DNA of 64,000 bases from Parvibium lacunae (GCF_003335215.1 NZ_QPGB01000001.1:558001-622000); one strand, 5' to 3'; shown: positions 52,750 to 62,162, counted from the first letter of the stretch. Translations and numbers: made by a program. The notes: generated by a model from the sequence alone, not told the origin.

Positions 52750-54219
52750 CTAAGACGGGTTGAGATTCAATTCTTGAATTTTGCGAGTGATCGTATTTCT
52801 ACCGATACCCAAACGTAGAGCGGCATCCAATTTACGGCCATGGGTGAAACGAAGCGCCTCTAAAATCAAGACTTTTTCAAACTCTCGAGTTAACTTGTCC
52901 ATGATTTCAGGATCTCCCTCTTTGAGAGATTCGCTAACTTGGCGTGCCAATAAGTTAAGCCAATTTTCTGGTCCCGATACCGTTTCTTCAGCAGAACGGT
53001 TCTCCCCAAAGGGTGCCGATGACTTCCCTGTCGTTGGTCGTTGATTAATTGAGGCATTGAGCTGATCACGCAGCTCTTCAGGAAGATCTTTAATTTCTAC
53101 TGTTTGGCTAGGTGCCATGACAGTCAGCCAATGACAAACATTTTCAAGTTGACGTACATTTCCCGGAAAGGGGAAACGCATCAATACCTCTGTTGCAGTA
53201 TCACTGATACGTTTAGACTCGACACCCAATTCTTTTGCACTTTTTTGCAAAAAGAACCGTGTTAATAGCGGAATATCTTCGGCACGCTCACGTAAGGGAG
53301 GCAGGCGCAAACGAATCACATTCAGGCGATGAAAGAGATCTTCTCGAAACAAGCCCTGCTTAACGCGCTCTTCAAGATTTTGATGTGTCGCTGCAATCAC
53401 ACGCACATTGGCCCGCATGGGCTGATGTCCACCGACACGATAGTATTGACCATCCGAAAGAACGCGCAACAGGCGAGTCTGTAACTCTGCCGGCATATCA
53501 CCAATTTCATCGAGAAAGAGGGTTCCCCCTTCCGCCTGTTCAAAGCGTCCACGTCGCATTGCCTGCGCCCCGGTAAAGGCACCCCGTTCATGGCCAAACA
53601 GTTCGGACTCTAAAAGGTCTCTGGGTATGGCGGCAGTGTTGATTGCAACAAATGGCGCATGTGTTCGTGGGCTGTGCTTGTGCAAGGCACGTGCGACCAA
53701 TTCTTTCCCCGAGCCTGATTCACCCGTGATTAAGACGGTAACATTCGATTGACTTAGTTTACCTATTGCCCTGAAAACATCCTGCATCGCGGGGGCTTGC
53801 CCTAAAATTTCCGGCACATCGTCTAACTGTTCGGTTTCCTCATCACTGCGCAAACTTTCTTGAATAGCACGGCGGATCAGATCAACAGCAGGCTCGATAT
53901 CAAACGGTTTAGCCAAATATTCAAAAGCGCCCCCTTGAAAAGCAGCCACTGCGCTATCCAGATCAGAATACGCCGTCATAATGATCACGGGTACATTGGG
54001 CAGAGCCTGTTTTACTTTTTCAAGCAGATGCAAACCGCTGGTTCCGGGCATTCTGATATCAGAAACCAGCACTTGTGGGGGGGGCAACTCTTGTAATGCC
54101 TCTAATACCGCATACGCACTACTAAACACCTCTACAGGGATGTTTTCGCGGGTTAAAGCTCGCTGCAACACCCAGCGAATTGAATCATCATCATCGACTA
54201 TCCAAACGGATTTATTCAT
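52750..54219 (-). CDS. ntrC: Nitrogen regulation response regulator NtrC
   Basis: 489 residues. Sigma-54 activator. Receiver domain (IWVVDDDD-type start, phospho-Asp in VLVSDIRMPG, Lys in YLAKPF), AAA+ domain with Walker A GESGSGKEL and the sigma-54 contact GAFTGA, and a C-terminal Fis-type HTH (DAALRLGIGRNTITRKI). ATG 54219 follows a GGATGGA site; the ATG three codons earlier has none. Partner NtrB is encoded just upstream. Activates glnA and other nitrogen genes. Confidence 0.96.
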   Translation of the reverse strand: MNKSVWIVDDDDSIRWVLQRALTRENIPVEVFSSAYAVLEALQELPPPQVLVSDIRMPGTSGLHLLEKVKQALPNVPVIIMTAYSDLDSAVAAFQGGAFEYLAKPFDIEPAVDLIRRAIQESLRSDEETEQLDDVPEILGQAPAMQDVFRAIGKLSQSNVTVLITGESGSGKELVARALHKHSPRTHAPFVAINTAAIPRDLLESELFGHERGAFTGAQAMRRGRFEQAEGGTLFLDEIGDMPAELQTRLLRVLSDGQYYRVGGHQPMRANVRVIAATHQNLEERVKQGLFREDLFHRLNVIRLRLPPLRERAEDIPLLTRFFLQKSAKELGVESKRISDTATEVLMRFPFPGNVRQLENVCHWLTVMAPSQTVEIKDLPEELRDQLNASINQRPTTGKSSAPFGENRSAEETVSGPENWLNLLARQVSESLKEGDPEIMDKLTREFEKVLILEALRFTHGRKLDAALRLGIGRNTITRKIQELNLNPS

Positions 54220-54242
54220 TTTTTCCATCCAACTGTAGCCCC

Positions 54243-54260
54243 AAAACGCGACAGCGTTTT
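54243..54260 (-). other. Hairpin between ntrB and ntrC
   Basis: Seven-base perfect arms (AAAACGC / GCGTTTT) with a 4-nt loop in the 109-bp gap between ntrB and ntrC. The T-run in the minus direction is short (four T), so partial termination or differential expression is possible. Confidence 0.4.
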
Positions 54261-54328
54261 AACGCTACCGCTCACTGTGTATCAGCCATACTGTCGAGCT
54301 CAGCCTTGCCATCATCACGCATGATCGA

Positions 54329-55456
54329 CTATGGTAAGGGAATCAAAATTTTGAAGTCGGTATAGCCCGGCTCACTGACACACTCAATCATCCCATCATG
54401 TTGCTGAATGAATGTTTGTGTTAGTGTCAAACCAAGCCCACTACCACCTTCGCGTCCTGATACCAATGGCAAGAAAATTTTATCGATCAGGTCAACAGGG
54501 ATACCCGGGCCGTTATCAATGATATGCAATTCCAATGCCAGCTTATAGCGATGGCGCGCAATCGTAATTTGGCGCGCAATCCGCGTGCGAAAAGTAATAG
54601 TGGCTTGATAGCCTGGCAAGGCTTGAGGACTGAAGTCCGCCAATACTTGAGCCGCATTCTGGGCAACATTCAACAATGCTTGAATGAGCTGCTCGTTATC
54701 ACCGCGAAACTCAGGAATACTGATATCGTAATCACGAATAATATGAATTTGTTTTGGGTACTGTGCTAACAATACACTGCGCACCCTTTCACAGATTTCA
54801 TGAATATTGACATCCCCAATAATTCTTGGTTTTCGATGCGGTGCCAATAAACGATCTACCAAGCTCTGCAACCTTGCAGACTCTTTGATAATGACCTGGG
54901 TGTATTCAGTAAGCTCTGGGTTAGTCAGCTCACTCTCTAGGAGCTGTGCTGCGCCACGAATTCCTCCCAGAGGATTTTTGATTTCATGCGCTAAATTACG
55001 TATCAATTCTTTATTGGCCTGGCTTTGTTCAAGCGTTCGTTCTTCACGATCCAGACGTAACTGCTGCTCTGCTGTGACAAACTCCAATAGCACGCTGTCA
55101 GTTTCAAGAATAGAAGAAACTGTGAGCAGCGTAGGAAGAGGCTCCGGGCGCCCAATTTTCTGCAGGTTAAACAGCAAACGATGGATCGCATAGCTCTCCT
55201 GCCGGACTTCTGCCAGAACTTTGGTTAATTGTTCTTCCGAAATAAAGTGCTGTACAAACGGTTTCTCACCGAGCTGCAATACCGACAATTCAAGGAGATC
55301 TTGCGCCGTAGTATTGGCGTAGTCAACCTCCCCGCGCTGGTTGAGAATAACGACGCCAGTGGTTAGCCAATCCCAAAATGGACTGGCTTCACGCCATTTT
55401 TTTGCGATCCGACGCTTACCTAAAGCCCAGTTTTTAGACGATATAAACGAGGCCAT
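54329..55456 (-). CDS. ntrB: Nitrogen regulation sensor kinase NtrB
   Basis: 375 residues, soluble. PAS domain at about 25-130, dimerisation/phosphoacceptor helix with NLAHEIKNPLGGIRGAA (His near 155), and ATPase domain with N-box NVAQNAAQ, DNGPGIPVD and GGSGLGLTLTQ. Phosphorylates NtrC under nitrogen limitation under control of PII. A slightly longer N-terminus (about 20 basic residues) than E. coli NtrB. Confidence 0.95.
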   Translation of the reverse strand: MASFISSKNWALGKRRIAKKWREASPFWDWLTTGVVILNQRGEVDYANTTAQDLLELSVLQLGEKPFVQHFISEEQLTKVLAEVRQESYAIHRLLFNLQKIGRPEPLPTLLTVSSILETDSVLLEFVTAEQQLRLDREERTLEQSQANKELIRNLAHEIKNPLGGIRGAAQLLESELTNPELTEYTQVIIKESARLQSLVDRLLAPHRKPRIIGDVNIHEICERVRSVLLAQYPKQIHIIRDYDISIPEFRGDNEQLIQALLNVAQNAAQVLADFSPQALPGYQATITFRTRIARQITIARHRYKLALELHIIDNGPGIPVDLIDKIFLPLVSGREGGSGLGLTLTQTFIQQHDGMIECVSEPGYTDFKILIPLP

Positions 55457-55462
55457 GCGAGA

Positions 55463-55996
55463 TTAATTTGGCGGTATATTACGCAATTCGCGCTTCAACC
55501 CTTCAATATTTGCTTCACTCCGCGCAATATCCTCACGAATTTTTTGCACTCGATCTAGGTATTTTTGATAGTTTCGTTCATCGCCACGACGTTCCGGCTC
55601 ACCATTATTAAACTCTTTACGTAGGTCACCGAGTTTTTGTTCTTCGCTTTTTAACTCTTCTTGCAAAATTCGACGACGCTCTTCATCACGCACACGCTGG
55701 GAACTGGTATCGACACGCGGGAAATTACTGCTACCCCCTCCTGTCGTTACCCCACGCTGCCCAGGATTCCCGACATTTGCGCCCGTATTACCAGGATTAT
55801 TGGGTTTAGAGGCAGGCACCGTGTTCAGTGGCTGCAATTCCAATTTTCGACAACCTTTTCCCGTACCGACATTTTGATAGGTGCGATTGCCCTGCTCATC
55901 AACACAGAGAAAAATTTCATTCTGAGCATGAGCCCATGAACTGAACAGGCAAAGAGCCAAAAGAAACCAACAGCGCTGAAACATAACAGTATTCAT
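55463..55996 (-). CDS. DUF4124 domain protein upstream of ntrB
   Basis: 177 residues. Signal peptide (FLLALCLFSSWAHA), DUF4124 segment (IFLCVDEQGNRTYQNVGTGKGC), a Gly/Asn/Pro-rich linker and a long charged coiled coil (about residues 90-165). Regularly encoded between glnA and ntrB in Burkholderiales; function unknown, exported. 6 bp separate it from ntrB, so it is in the same transcript. ATG 55996 chosen, 55984 possible. Confidence 0.82.
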   Translation of the reverse strand: MNTVMFQRCWFLLALCLFSSWAHAQNEIFLCVDEQGNRTYQNVGTGKGCRKLELQPLNTVPASKPNNPGNTGANVGNPGQRGVTTGGGSSNFPRVDTSSQRVRDEERRRILQEELKSEEQKLGDLRKEFNNGEPERRGDERNYQKYLDRVQKIREDIARSEANIEGLKRELRNIPPN

Positions 55997-56036
55997 CTGA
56001 AGCAATCAAAAGAAATCAATGTAACTACCCAACCGC

Positions 56037-56065
56037 AGTGTATGGGCAGAGAGGGGGATTGACAA
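56037..56065 (-). promoter_or_regulatory. Sigma-70 type promoter of DUF4124-ntrB-ntrC
   Basis: Minus strand: -35 TTGTCA, exactly 17-bp spacer, -10 TACACT. Predicted start near 56030, giving a 34-nt leader to ATG 55996. With the terminator after glnA this implies ntrBC is not only expressed from the glnA promoter. Confidence 0.55.
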
Positions 56066-56136
56066 GTCGCCCGCCAAACTGCGGATTTTAAGTGACTATT
56101 TGACAGCTTAAATCCAACATTAGTGCCGTATAAATC

Positions 56137-56163
56137 ACAAGGGGCGGTCAAGCCGCCCCTTGT
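56137..56163 (-). terminator. Terminator-like hairpin after glnA
   Basis: Perfect 11-bp GC-rich stem (ACAAGGGGCGG / CCGCCCCTTGT) with a 5-nt loop, 28 bp after the glnA stop. The T-rich tail is poor (GATTTAT), so efficiency is uncertain, but its position fits separation of glnA from ntrBC. Confidence 0.7.
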
Positions 56164-56191
56164 TACTTGCTATTTAACCAATCGCCATTGA

Positions 56192-57604
56192 TTACGAGCC
56201 ATAGTACATATCGAATTCGATAGGATGCGTCGTCATACGGAAACGGGTTACTTCTTCCATCTTCAGGGCAATATAAGCATCGATCATGTCGTTACTAAAT
56301 ACCCCACCCCGTGTCAAGAACTCACGGTCTTTGTCCAAAGCTTCTAACGCTTGATCTAGAGATGAGCATACGGTTGGGATTTTTGCATCCTCTTCCGGTG
56401 GCAAGTCATAAAGGTTTTTATCGGCTGCATCGCCAGGGTGAATTTTATTTTGTACCCCATCTAAACCAGCCATCATCATGGCGGCAAAGGCAAGATAAGG
56501 ATTCGCTAATGGATCTGGGAAGCGTACTTCAATTCGACGCCCTTTGTCGCTAGCGACATAAGGAATACGAATAGAAGCGGAACGGTTGCGCGCTGAGTAA
56601 GCCAATTTAACCGGGGCTTCAAAGCCTGGAACCAAGCGTTTGTAAGAATTGGTCCCTGGGTTAGTAATCGCATTCAGGGCGCGCGCATGCTTGATAATCC
56701 CGCCGATGTAATACAGCGCAAAATCTGACAATCCAGCATAGCCATTGCCTGCAAATAAGTTCTTCCCATCTTTCCAAATCGATTGGTGGCAATGCATCCC
56801 TGAACCATTATCTCCCACCACTGGTTTCGGCATAAAGGTGGCTGTTTTACCGTAAGCGGCAGCAACATTCCAAACCGTATATTTCAGGATCTGAGTCCAA
56901 TCTGCGCGCTTTGTTAAGGTGCTAAAGACAGTTCCAATTTCACACTGCCCAGGTGCAGCAACTTCATGGTGATGAACCTCAACAGGAACCCCCTGTTGCT
57001 CCAGCAGCAAGCACATCTCCGAGCGCATATCCTGGAAAGAATCGGTCGGCGGAACGGGGAAGTAACCGCCCTTTTTTGCAGGCCGATGAGCCAGATTACC
57101 ACCTTCGTAGTCGATACCGGTTGACCAAGGGGCCTCTTCAGATTTGATTTTTACAAAACTGCCCGACATGTCGTCACCCCAGACAACACCATCAAAAATG
57201 AAAAATTCGGGTTCTGGGCCAAAATAGACGGTATCACCAATGCCAGTCGATTTCAGATACGCTTCAGCACGTTTCGCGGTTGAGCGGGGGTCACGATCGT
57301 AACCTTTACCGCTTGACGGCTCAATCACATCACAGGTGATGATCATGGTTGACTCTTCGCGGAATGGATCGAGGCGAGCCGTATCGGCATCAGGAAACAA
57401 TAGCATGTCAGATGCTTCAATCCCTTTCCATCCTGCAATCGAAGAACCATCGAAGGCATGACCTGAGTCAAATTTATCCGCATCAAACATTTTGCTGGGT
57501 ACAGAGACATGCTGCTCTTTGCCTTTGAAATCAGTAAAACGCAAATCAACGAATTTCACATCGTTATCAGTCATCAGCTTTAGTACGTCGTTGGCTGTTG
57601 CCAT
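56192..57604 (-). CDS. glnA: Glutamine synthetase type I
   Basis: 470 residues. Joins ammonia and glutamate using ATP. Contains [18 protein letters not shown], the DGSSIAGW substrate segment, metal residues in [37 protein letters not shown] and, near the C-terminus, the adenylylation Tyr in [10 protein letters not shown], so it is of the beta, adenylylation-controlled class. AGGAG site 7 nt before ATG. A sigma-54 promoter and possible NtrC sites lie upstream. Confidence 0.98.
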   Translation of the reverse strand: MATANDVLKLMTDNDVKFVDLRFTDFKGKEQHVSVPSKMFDADKFDSGHAFDGSSIAGWKGIEASDMLLFPDADTARLDPFREESTMIITCDVIEPSSGKGYDRDPRSTAKRAEAYLKSTGIGDTVYFGPEPEFFIFDGVVWGDDMSGSFVKIKSEEAPWSTGIDYEGGNLAHRPAKKGGYFPVPPTDSFQDMRSEMCLLLEQQGVPVEVHHHEVAAPGQCEIGTVFSTLTKRADWTQILKYTVWNVAAAYGKTATFMPKPVVGDNGSGMHCHQSIWKDGKNLFAGNGYAGLSDFALYYIGGIIKHARALNAITNPGTNSYKRLVPGFEAPVKLAYSARNRSASIRIPYVASDKGRRIEVRFPDPLANPYLAFAAMMMAGLDGVQNKIHPGDAADKNLYDLPPEEDAKIPTVCSSLDQALEALDKDREFLTRGGVFSNDMIDAYIALKMEEVTRFRMTTHPIEFDMYYGS

Positions 57605-57761
57605 GCCTATCTCCTGGTTGGGTCTAAAAAATCTTTACAGTCGGAACAGTGCTGCCTGCAGCATTGTATGTCCGATTCGTGCCTAATTACATCCACCTCG
57701 CATCAGTACAATCCCGCATGATGCAGAAAGCTGACTGTTCAGCACACCAAGTACCCCATTA

Positions 57762-57776
57762 GCACTTTTTGTGCCA
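57762..57776 (-). promoter_or_regulatory. Sigma-54 promoter of glnA
   Basis: Minus strand TGGCACAAAAAGTGC matches TGGCAC-R-N4-TTGC at all defined positions but one, with GG and GC at the correct -24/-12 spacing. Predicted start near 57751, leaving about 147 nt of leader to ATG 57604. No other feature is seen in 57605-57750. Confidence 0.75.
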
Positions 57777-57867
57777 CAAAAGCGGAGGGGCGGCCGCCCA
57801 ATTTGATGCCCCCTCAGAGGGGATCTGCGCCGAACAGCAACGGAATTGTGCTCGAACTACCAGCTTG

Positions 57868-57907
57868 CGCACCAAAAAAGGGATTTAATTTGCACCAAAA
57901 TGAATCT
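57868..57907 (-). promoter_or_regulatory. Candidate NtrC enhancer sites upstream of glnA
   Basis: Two same-direction matches to the NtrC palindrome TGCACCAAAATGGTGCA: 57891-57907 has the left 12 bases exactly, then diverges; 57868-57884 has GCACCAAAA plus part of the right half. Centres are about 125 and 148 bp upstream of the predicted sigma-54 start, a distance like the enhancers of enterobacterial glnA. The rest of 57777-58039 holds no gene: a small GC-rich palindrome (57810-57822), a CCCCAT/ATGGGG repeat (57910-57929) and a TATAAA (57970) that may belong to lplT. Confidence 0.45.
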
Positions 57908-58039
57908 ATCCCCATTTGCGGGCATGGGGAATTCATCCTGCTTGGCCAGGATAGGACACAGAATCATGATATAAAGCCAAACAACTTAAATCTGCCCAAT
58001 ACAGGTAGAAATCCCTCACACAGGGTAGAAGTGGAGACT

Positions 58040-59368
58040 ATGAAGCCGGGTTTTTATACCATCATGGCCGCGCAATTTTTTTCGTCGTTGGCCGACAATG
58101 CCTTACTTATTGCGGCGATTGCGCTGCTGGCAGAACTCAATAGCCCAGCCTGGATGAGCCCCCTGCTCAAGCTCTTTTTTGTTATTTCCTATGTGGTTTT
58201 AGCGGCCTTCGTCGGTGCCTTTGCGGATTCAATGCCAAAAGGCCGAGTCATGCTGATTACAAATAGCATCAAAATTGTGGGCTGCAGCATGATGTTTTTT
58301 GGTGTGCATCCCCTTCTTTCCTATGCCGTCGTAGGATTTGGTGCCGCCGCCTACTCCCCAGCCAAATATGGCATTTTGACTGAATTACTCCCGGCAGAAA
58401 AGCTGGTTGCAGCGAACGGTTGGATTGAAGGGTTGACAGTGGGTTCGATTATTCTGGGGACCCTCGTGGGGGGGTTACTGATTAGCCCCAAACTATCTGC
58501 TACCTTGCTTGGCTTAGATTTACCGTTCGTGCAAACGGGTATTGATAGCCCCGCAGAATCAGCGATTGTCATTATTGCCATCATTTATTTGCTGGCCGCA
58601 TTTTGCAACCTGCACATCCCGGATACCGGGGCGCGCTATCCGCACCAAGAGCGACACCCACTGAAACTATTGGTGGAATTTAGCCACTGTTGCCAAACAC
58701 TCTGGAAGGATAAGCTTGGCCAGATTTCATTGGCGGTCACCACGCTCTTTTGGGGTGCTGGCGCCACACTCCAGTTCATTGTCTTAGATTGGGCGTCAGA
58801 GTCATTGCACTTACCGCTTTATCAAAGCACTTATTTGCAAGGTATCGTGGCAGTCGGTATCGCGGTAGGCGCTATCAGTGCGGCATCACGGATTCCATTA
58901 AAACGCTCACTATCCGTTCTGCCGATGGGTGTTGCTATGGGGGTTTTATCTGCGGGACTCGGGTTCTACGATGACACTTTCTTTGTTGGGCACTATATTT
59001 CCTTCAACCTGTTTGGGCATGCTTTAAGTTTGCCTTTATATCTCGCGGTGGCAGGTATTCTCCTAATGATTATCGGCGGGTTTGCTGGTTTTTTTGTTGT
59101 CCCCATGAACGCTCTTTTGCAACACCGAGGACATATCCTGATGAGTGCAGGCCACTCGATTGCTGTGCAAAATTTTAATGAAAACCTTAGTGTGCTGAGT
59201 ATGCTTGGGCTTTATGCCCTACTTTTGAAAGTAGATATCGGTGTCGATATTGTTATTATCAGTTTTGGTGTTTTTGTGGCGGTGAATATGTATTTGGTTA
59301 TCCGCTGGCACCAAGCCAACCAGCGCGCCTTTGATGCAACAGCCTTAATCGGCGAACACAAACATTAA
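58040..59368 (+). CDS. lplT: Lysophospholipid transporter LplT
   Basis: 442 residues, major-facilitator protein with about twelve TM helices. LplT flips lysophospholipids inward for re-acylation. Starts KPGFYTIMAAQFFSSLADNA, a close family match, and has FGAAAYSPAKYGILTELLP. GGAG site 4 bp before ATG 58040; the frame is open to 57803 but that part is regulatory sequence. The acyltransferase partner (aas) is not fused or adjacent. Its stop abuts the convergent udg stop. Confidence 0.93.
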   Translation: MKPGFYTIMAAQFFSSLADNALLIAAIALLAELNSPAWMSPLLKLFFVISYVVLAAFVGAFADSMPKGRVMLITNSIKIVGCSMMFFGVHPLLSYAVVGFGAAAYSPAKYGILTELLPAEKLVAANGWIEGLTVGSIILGTLVGGLLISPKLSATLLGLDLPFVQTGIDSPAESAIVIIAIIYLLAAFCNLHIPDTGARYPHQERHPLKLLVEFSHCCQTLWKDKLGQISLAVTTLFWGAGATLQFIVLDWASESLHLPLYQSTYLQGIVAVGIAVGAISAASRIPLKRSLSVLPMGVAMGVLSAGLGFYDDTFFVGHYISFNLFGHALSLPLYLAVAGILLMIIGGFAGFFVVPMNALLQHRGHILMSAGHSIAVQNFNENLSVLSMLGLYALLLKVDIGVDIVIISFGVFVAVNMYLVIRWHQANQRAFDATALIGEHKH

Positions 59369-60133
59369 CTAACGCACATGTTGCTGGTAGGTGCGCCGAG
59401 CCAATTGTAAATCGGCCCAAGTTTTCCCTTTTTCTCCCAGCGCGCGCAGCAGATAAGCTGGATGGTAGGTCACTATCGTGGGGATCGTTTGTCCTCCTTG
59501 GGTTGAATAATGATGCACCCGTCCACGTAACGCCCCTATCGCCGAGTCTGTATTTAAAATTGTTTGTGCTGCATAGCGCCCTAGTAAAATTAATATTTTG
59601 GGTTGCACCTGCTCAATTTGCTGTGTCAGATAAGGCTGACACGCCGCAATTTCTTCGGGCGCTGGATTACGATTATTCGGGGGCCGACACTTCAAGACAT
59701 TGGCAATATAAACGGCCTCACTGGGTGTCGTTGCGTGCCGACTCAAGCCGATGCTGAACAGCAAGTTATCTAATAACTTGCCAGCTTGGCCCACAAACGG
59801 CTGGCCCTGTTGATCTTCTTCGGCACCCGGGGCTTCACCAATCAACATCCATGCGGCTTGTTCGTAGCCCGCACTGAACACCGTTTGCGTTCGGGTCTGA
59901 CATAAACCACATAAGCGGCAAGCTTTAACAGTCTCAGTCAACACGGGTAAGGTCATCGAAGGCGCAGATAATGCCTGCACTGACGTGCAGCCGCTGTGTT
60001 CAATATTCCCCAGAGAAGGCTCAACCGCTAGGGCAGCTTCAGGCTGGACCGCTGTCTGAGTTTTTAAGCGCCAAGTAGGCCCCAAAGTATTTAACAGAGC
60101 CTGACGGCTGGAGAGAGAGGAAATATCAACCAT
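59369..60133 (-). CDS. Family 4/5-type uracil-DNA glycosylase with Fe-S cluster
   Basis: 254 residues. Removes uracil from DNA. Core at about residues 70-250: cluster cysteines CRLCGLC near 72-78 and a later pair (CRPPNN.. and AACQPYL), active-site GEAPGAEEDQQGQPFVG, and the HPAYLLR motif near the C-terminus. The first 60 residues are a variable tail. Last gene of tsaB-rimI-udg, 6 bp after rimI. Confidence 0.92.
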   Translation of the reverse strand: MVDISSLSSRQALLNTLGPTWRLKTQTAVQPEAALAVEPSLGNIEHSGCTSVQALSAPSMTLPVLTETVKACRLCGLCQTRTQTVFSAGYEQAAWMLIGEAPGAEEDQQGQPFVGQAGKLLDNLLFSIGLSRHATTPSEAVYIANVLKCRPPNNRNPAPEEIAACQPYLTQQIEQVQPKILILLGRYAAQTILNTDSAIGALRGRVHHYSTQGGQTIPTIVTYHPAYLLRALGEKGKTWADLQLARRTYQQHVR

Positions 60134-60139
60134 ACCGAA

Positions 60140-60634
60140 TCAACAAAAAGAATGGGCCATGACAATCGCATCTTCGCGCTGCGCAAGGCCGCTAGCGTCG
60201 AGGCCAGCTGGGTAATATCCTTTGCGACGCCCCACCGCACTGAATCCCATCGAGGTATATAGGGCAAGCGCCGCAAGATTACTAGGACGAACCTCGAGCA
60301 ACATGCGACTCGCCTGTGTTGATTTAGCCCAATCCAGCAAATATCCCAAAAACTGGCGGCCATACCCTTGACGATGCACTGCCGGGACAATACTGAAATT
60401 CAGTAAATGATATTCATCCAAGCTGATCATAACCATAGCATAGCCGATCAAGTATTCTTGCTTAAATAGCATCCATCCCTGGTAACCCGCCGCAAGTGAA
60501 TCCATGAAATTACCCCGCGTCCATGGAAATCGATATAACACTTGCTCCACAGGCAAAATAGATTCCAAGTCTTCTACTCGCATAGGTCGGGCGGTTAATG
60601 ATGTCGCCGCTAGCGTATTGACAAAGCCTCTCAT
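60140..60634 (-). CDS. rimI: Ribosomal protein S18 alanine N-acetyltransferase RimI
   Basis: 164 residues, GNAT fold. Acetyl-CoA loop VHRQGYGRQFLGYLL near residue 85, LLEVRPSNLAALALYTSMGF, and GRRKGYYP near the end, all typical of RimI. The first 18 residues before RPMRVEDLE are extra. The start overlaps the tsaB stop (ATGA), the usual coupling. Cytoplasmic. Confidence 0.94.
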   Translation of the reverse strand: MRGFVNTLAATSLTARPMRVEDLESILPVEQVLYRFPWTRGNFMDSLAAGYQGWMLFKQEYLIGYAMVMISLDEYHLLNFSIVPAVHRQGYGRQFLGYLLDWAKSTQASRMLLEVRPSNLAALALYTSMGFSAVGRRKGYYPAGLDASGLAQREDAIVMAHSFC

Positions 60635-61524
60635 GACTGAGACTGCCGCAAATCTGGCCTGCCCAGATACTCAGGATTCCCCTTAGCCGCACGCTCTGCA
60701 ACGGTTTGAGCGACTTTATTGCGCACATAAAGAGGTTCTAGCTTTGCCGGATCATGCTGCCAGCTCCCCTGCGCCATTACTGCTAACTGCACGAGTTGCC
60801 TTGCGCTTGGCTGCAAAGCTGAAGCTAATATGTGCATGGTTGGAAAGTGCGTTTGCAGTTCAGACAGCTGACTGTCGAGTTTAGCAACACCTGATCCAGA
60901 AAAATAGAGAACGGCTCCAGGGTGAATGTACTGACAGAACCATGATGGAAAATCAGCGGGCGACATCAGGCTTGGTGCTACCACGCATTGCAAAGCATTC
61001 GTACCCGAGGAGGCCTCTTGATAGACTGCCGCATAGAGTTCACCCATTCTGGCATCAAAGACCGGAATGAAATAAACCGGCTCTTGGGCGGCAGACGCAG
61101 AGGCTACAGAGATACCCGAAATCTCGGCCGCCATCTCAGCAGCAAGAATAGCCAAACTGGACACCGCATAATAGGGTTTGTTCCATGCCCAGGCCAATGC
61201 TTGGGTGCAAGCAACCCCTATTCTTAATGCCGTAAATGCGCCTGGTCCCTGCCCTATTGCCAAGCAAGACAGAGCGTGGGGAGCAAGCTCAGCCTGTTCA
61301 AGCAAGGCATGGATGACTGTCAAAATTGCCCCCGAGTGCTCCTGTGGTGCAGGCTGGTGATAACTGAAGAGTTGATCCCCATGTGCAACCGCCACCGACA
61401 AGTAATCCCCTGATGTTTCCAGGGCCAGCAAGCGCTGCCCCGCAAAATCACCACGGGAAACGCGGATAGCAGCAAGATCAAGTGAATCCCGACGAGGAGG
61501 CAGGGAGAAAGAAGATAAGGTCAT
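60631..61524 (-). CDS. tsaB: tRNA t6A biosynthesis protein TsaB
   Basis: 297 residues. Scaffold partner of TsaD in threonylcarbamoylation of ANN-decoding tRNAs. ASKHA fold: LLALETSGDYLSVAVAHG near residue 32, SCLAIGQGPGAFTALRIG near 88, PVFDARMGELYAAVY near 160. It has about 28 residues ahead of the usual start and 40 or more extra overall, with a small insertion near 135. Coupled to rimI. Confidence 0.93.
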   Translation of the reverse strand: MTLSSFSLPPRRDSLDLAAIRVSRGDFAGQRLLALETSGDYLSVAVAHGDQLFSYHQPAPQEHSGAILTVIHALLEQAELAPHALSCLAIGQGPGAFTALRIGVACTQALAWAWNKPYYAVSSLAILAAEMAAEISGISVASASAAQEPVYFIPVFDARMGELYAAVYQEASSGTNALQCVVAPSLMSPADFPSWFCQYIHPGAVLYFSGSGVAKLDSQLSELQTHFPTMHILASALQPSARQLVQLAVMAQGSWQHDPAKLEPLYVRNKVAQTVAERAAKGNPEYLGRPDLRQSQS

Positions 61525-61613
61525 GCCCCTATTGTAAAGGATGCGCTTTGCGGAACGCGATTATTTAGTCGAATGCAGACAGCTATCCACTGTGAGCTGC
61601 GAGCAAGCTAAAC

Positions 61614-62072
61614 TTAACGCAGCTCAGGCGTATCGATAACGGCCTGCACAGGGGGTTGAGCTGGCCGCTCCAAACGACGTTGGTGCGCTTGTCGGATCGA
61701 CTGCCGCAAAGCATGACGCTCATCAGGCGATAAATGTCGGCGACTGGGTAAAGGGGGTAATACACTGGCCCCGTAGTCAGATATTTCCTGATGGCGAAAC
61801 CCTTTACGCCCTTCCGCCGTAAAACCCGAGGGCCGATACGCATCCATCATCCGAGAATTGGGCGAATGAGCGGGTAAACGGGAGGCACGCGGCGTGCCAT
61901 AGACTGGGTCAGCACCAAGACGGGTTTCAGGAAAAGTATGCCGCACGCCTGCCGCTGGATAAGGCCGCTGCAAAGGCTCTGTATTCGCCGAAGCAAGGCA
62001 ACATTCGATTGGCAACAGACAGCCGCCAACCAAAAACGAAATCCAACATGTTGATGAAAAAACTGGCTTCAT
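61614..62072 (-). CDS. Hypothetical exported protein
   Basis: 152 residues. Signal-like N-terminus (residues 1-27, with Cys residues 9, 18, 24 and 25, so a lipoprotein cannot be excluded), then a Pro/Arg-rich low-complexity region and a charged helix LSPDERHALRQSIRQAHQRR. No recognised domain except that helix, which resembles short motifs of uncharacterised Burkholderiales envelope proteins. Divergent from ompR, after tsaB on the same strand (89-bp gap). Confidence 0.6.
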   Translation of the reverse strand: MKPVFSSTCWISFLVGGCLLPIECCLASANTEPLQRPYPAAGVRHTFPETRLGADPVYGTPRASRLPAHSPNSRMMDAYRPSGFTAEGRKGFRHQEISDYGASVLPPLPSRRHLSPDERHALRQSIRQAHQRRLERPAQPPVQAVIDTPELR

Positions 62073-62162
62073 AGCAGAGCAGACAGCGATAAAATAACAT
62101 TTAATGAATCATACTCTGTCGATACTTAAGTTGTTTCACCAGCGCCGGAGAAAGTGATTGTC

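Noticed and set aside
56114-56128. CGGCACTAATGTTGG as a second sigma-54 promoter for DUF4124-ntrBC
   Set aside because: The invariant GC of the -12 element is GG here and a good sigma-70 type promoter lies closer to the gene.
57803-58039. 79-residue N-terminal extension of lplT
   Set aside because: The frame is open but the family start MKPGFYTIMAAQ at 58040 has a GGAG site, and the upstream part contains regulatory motifs and no family similarity.
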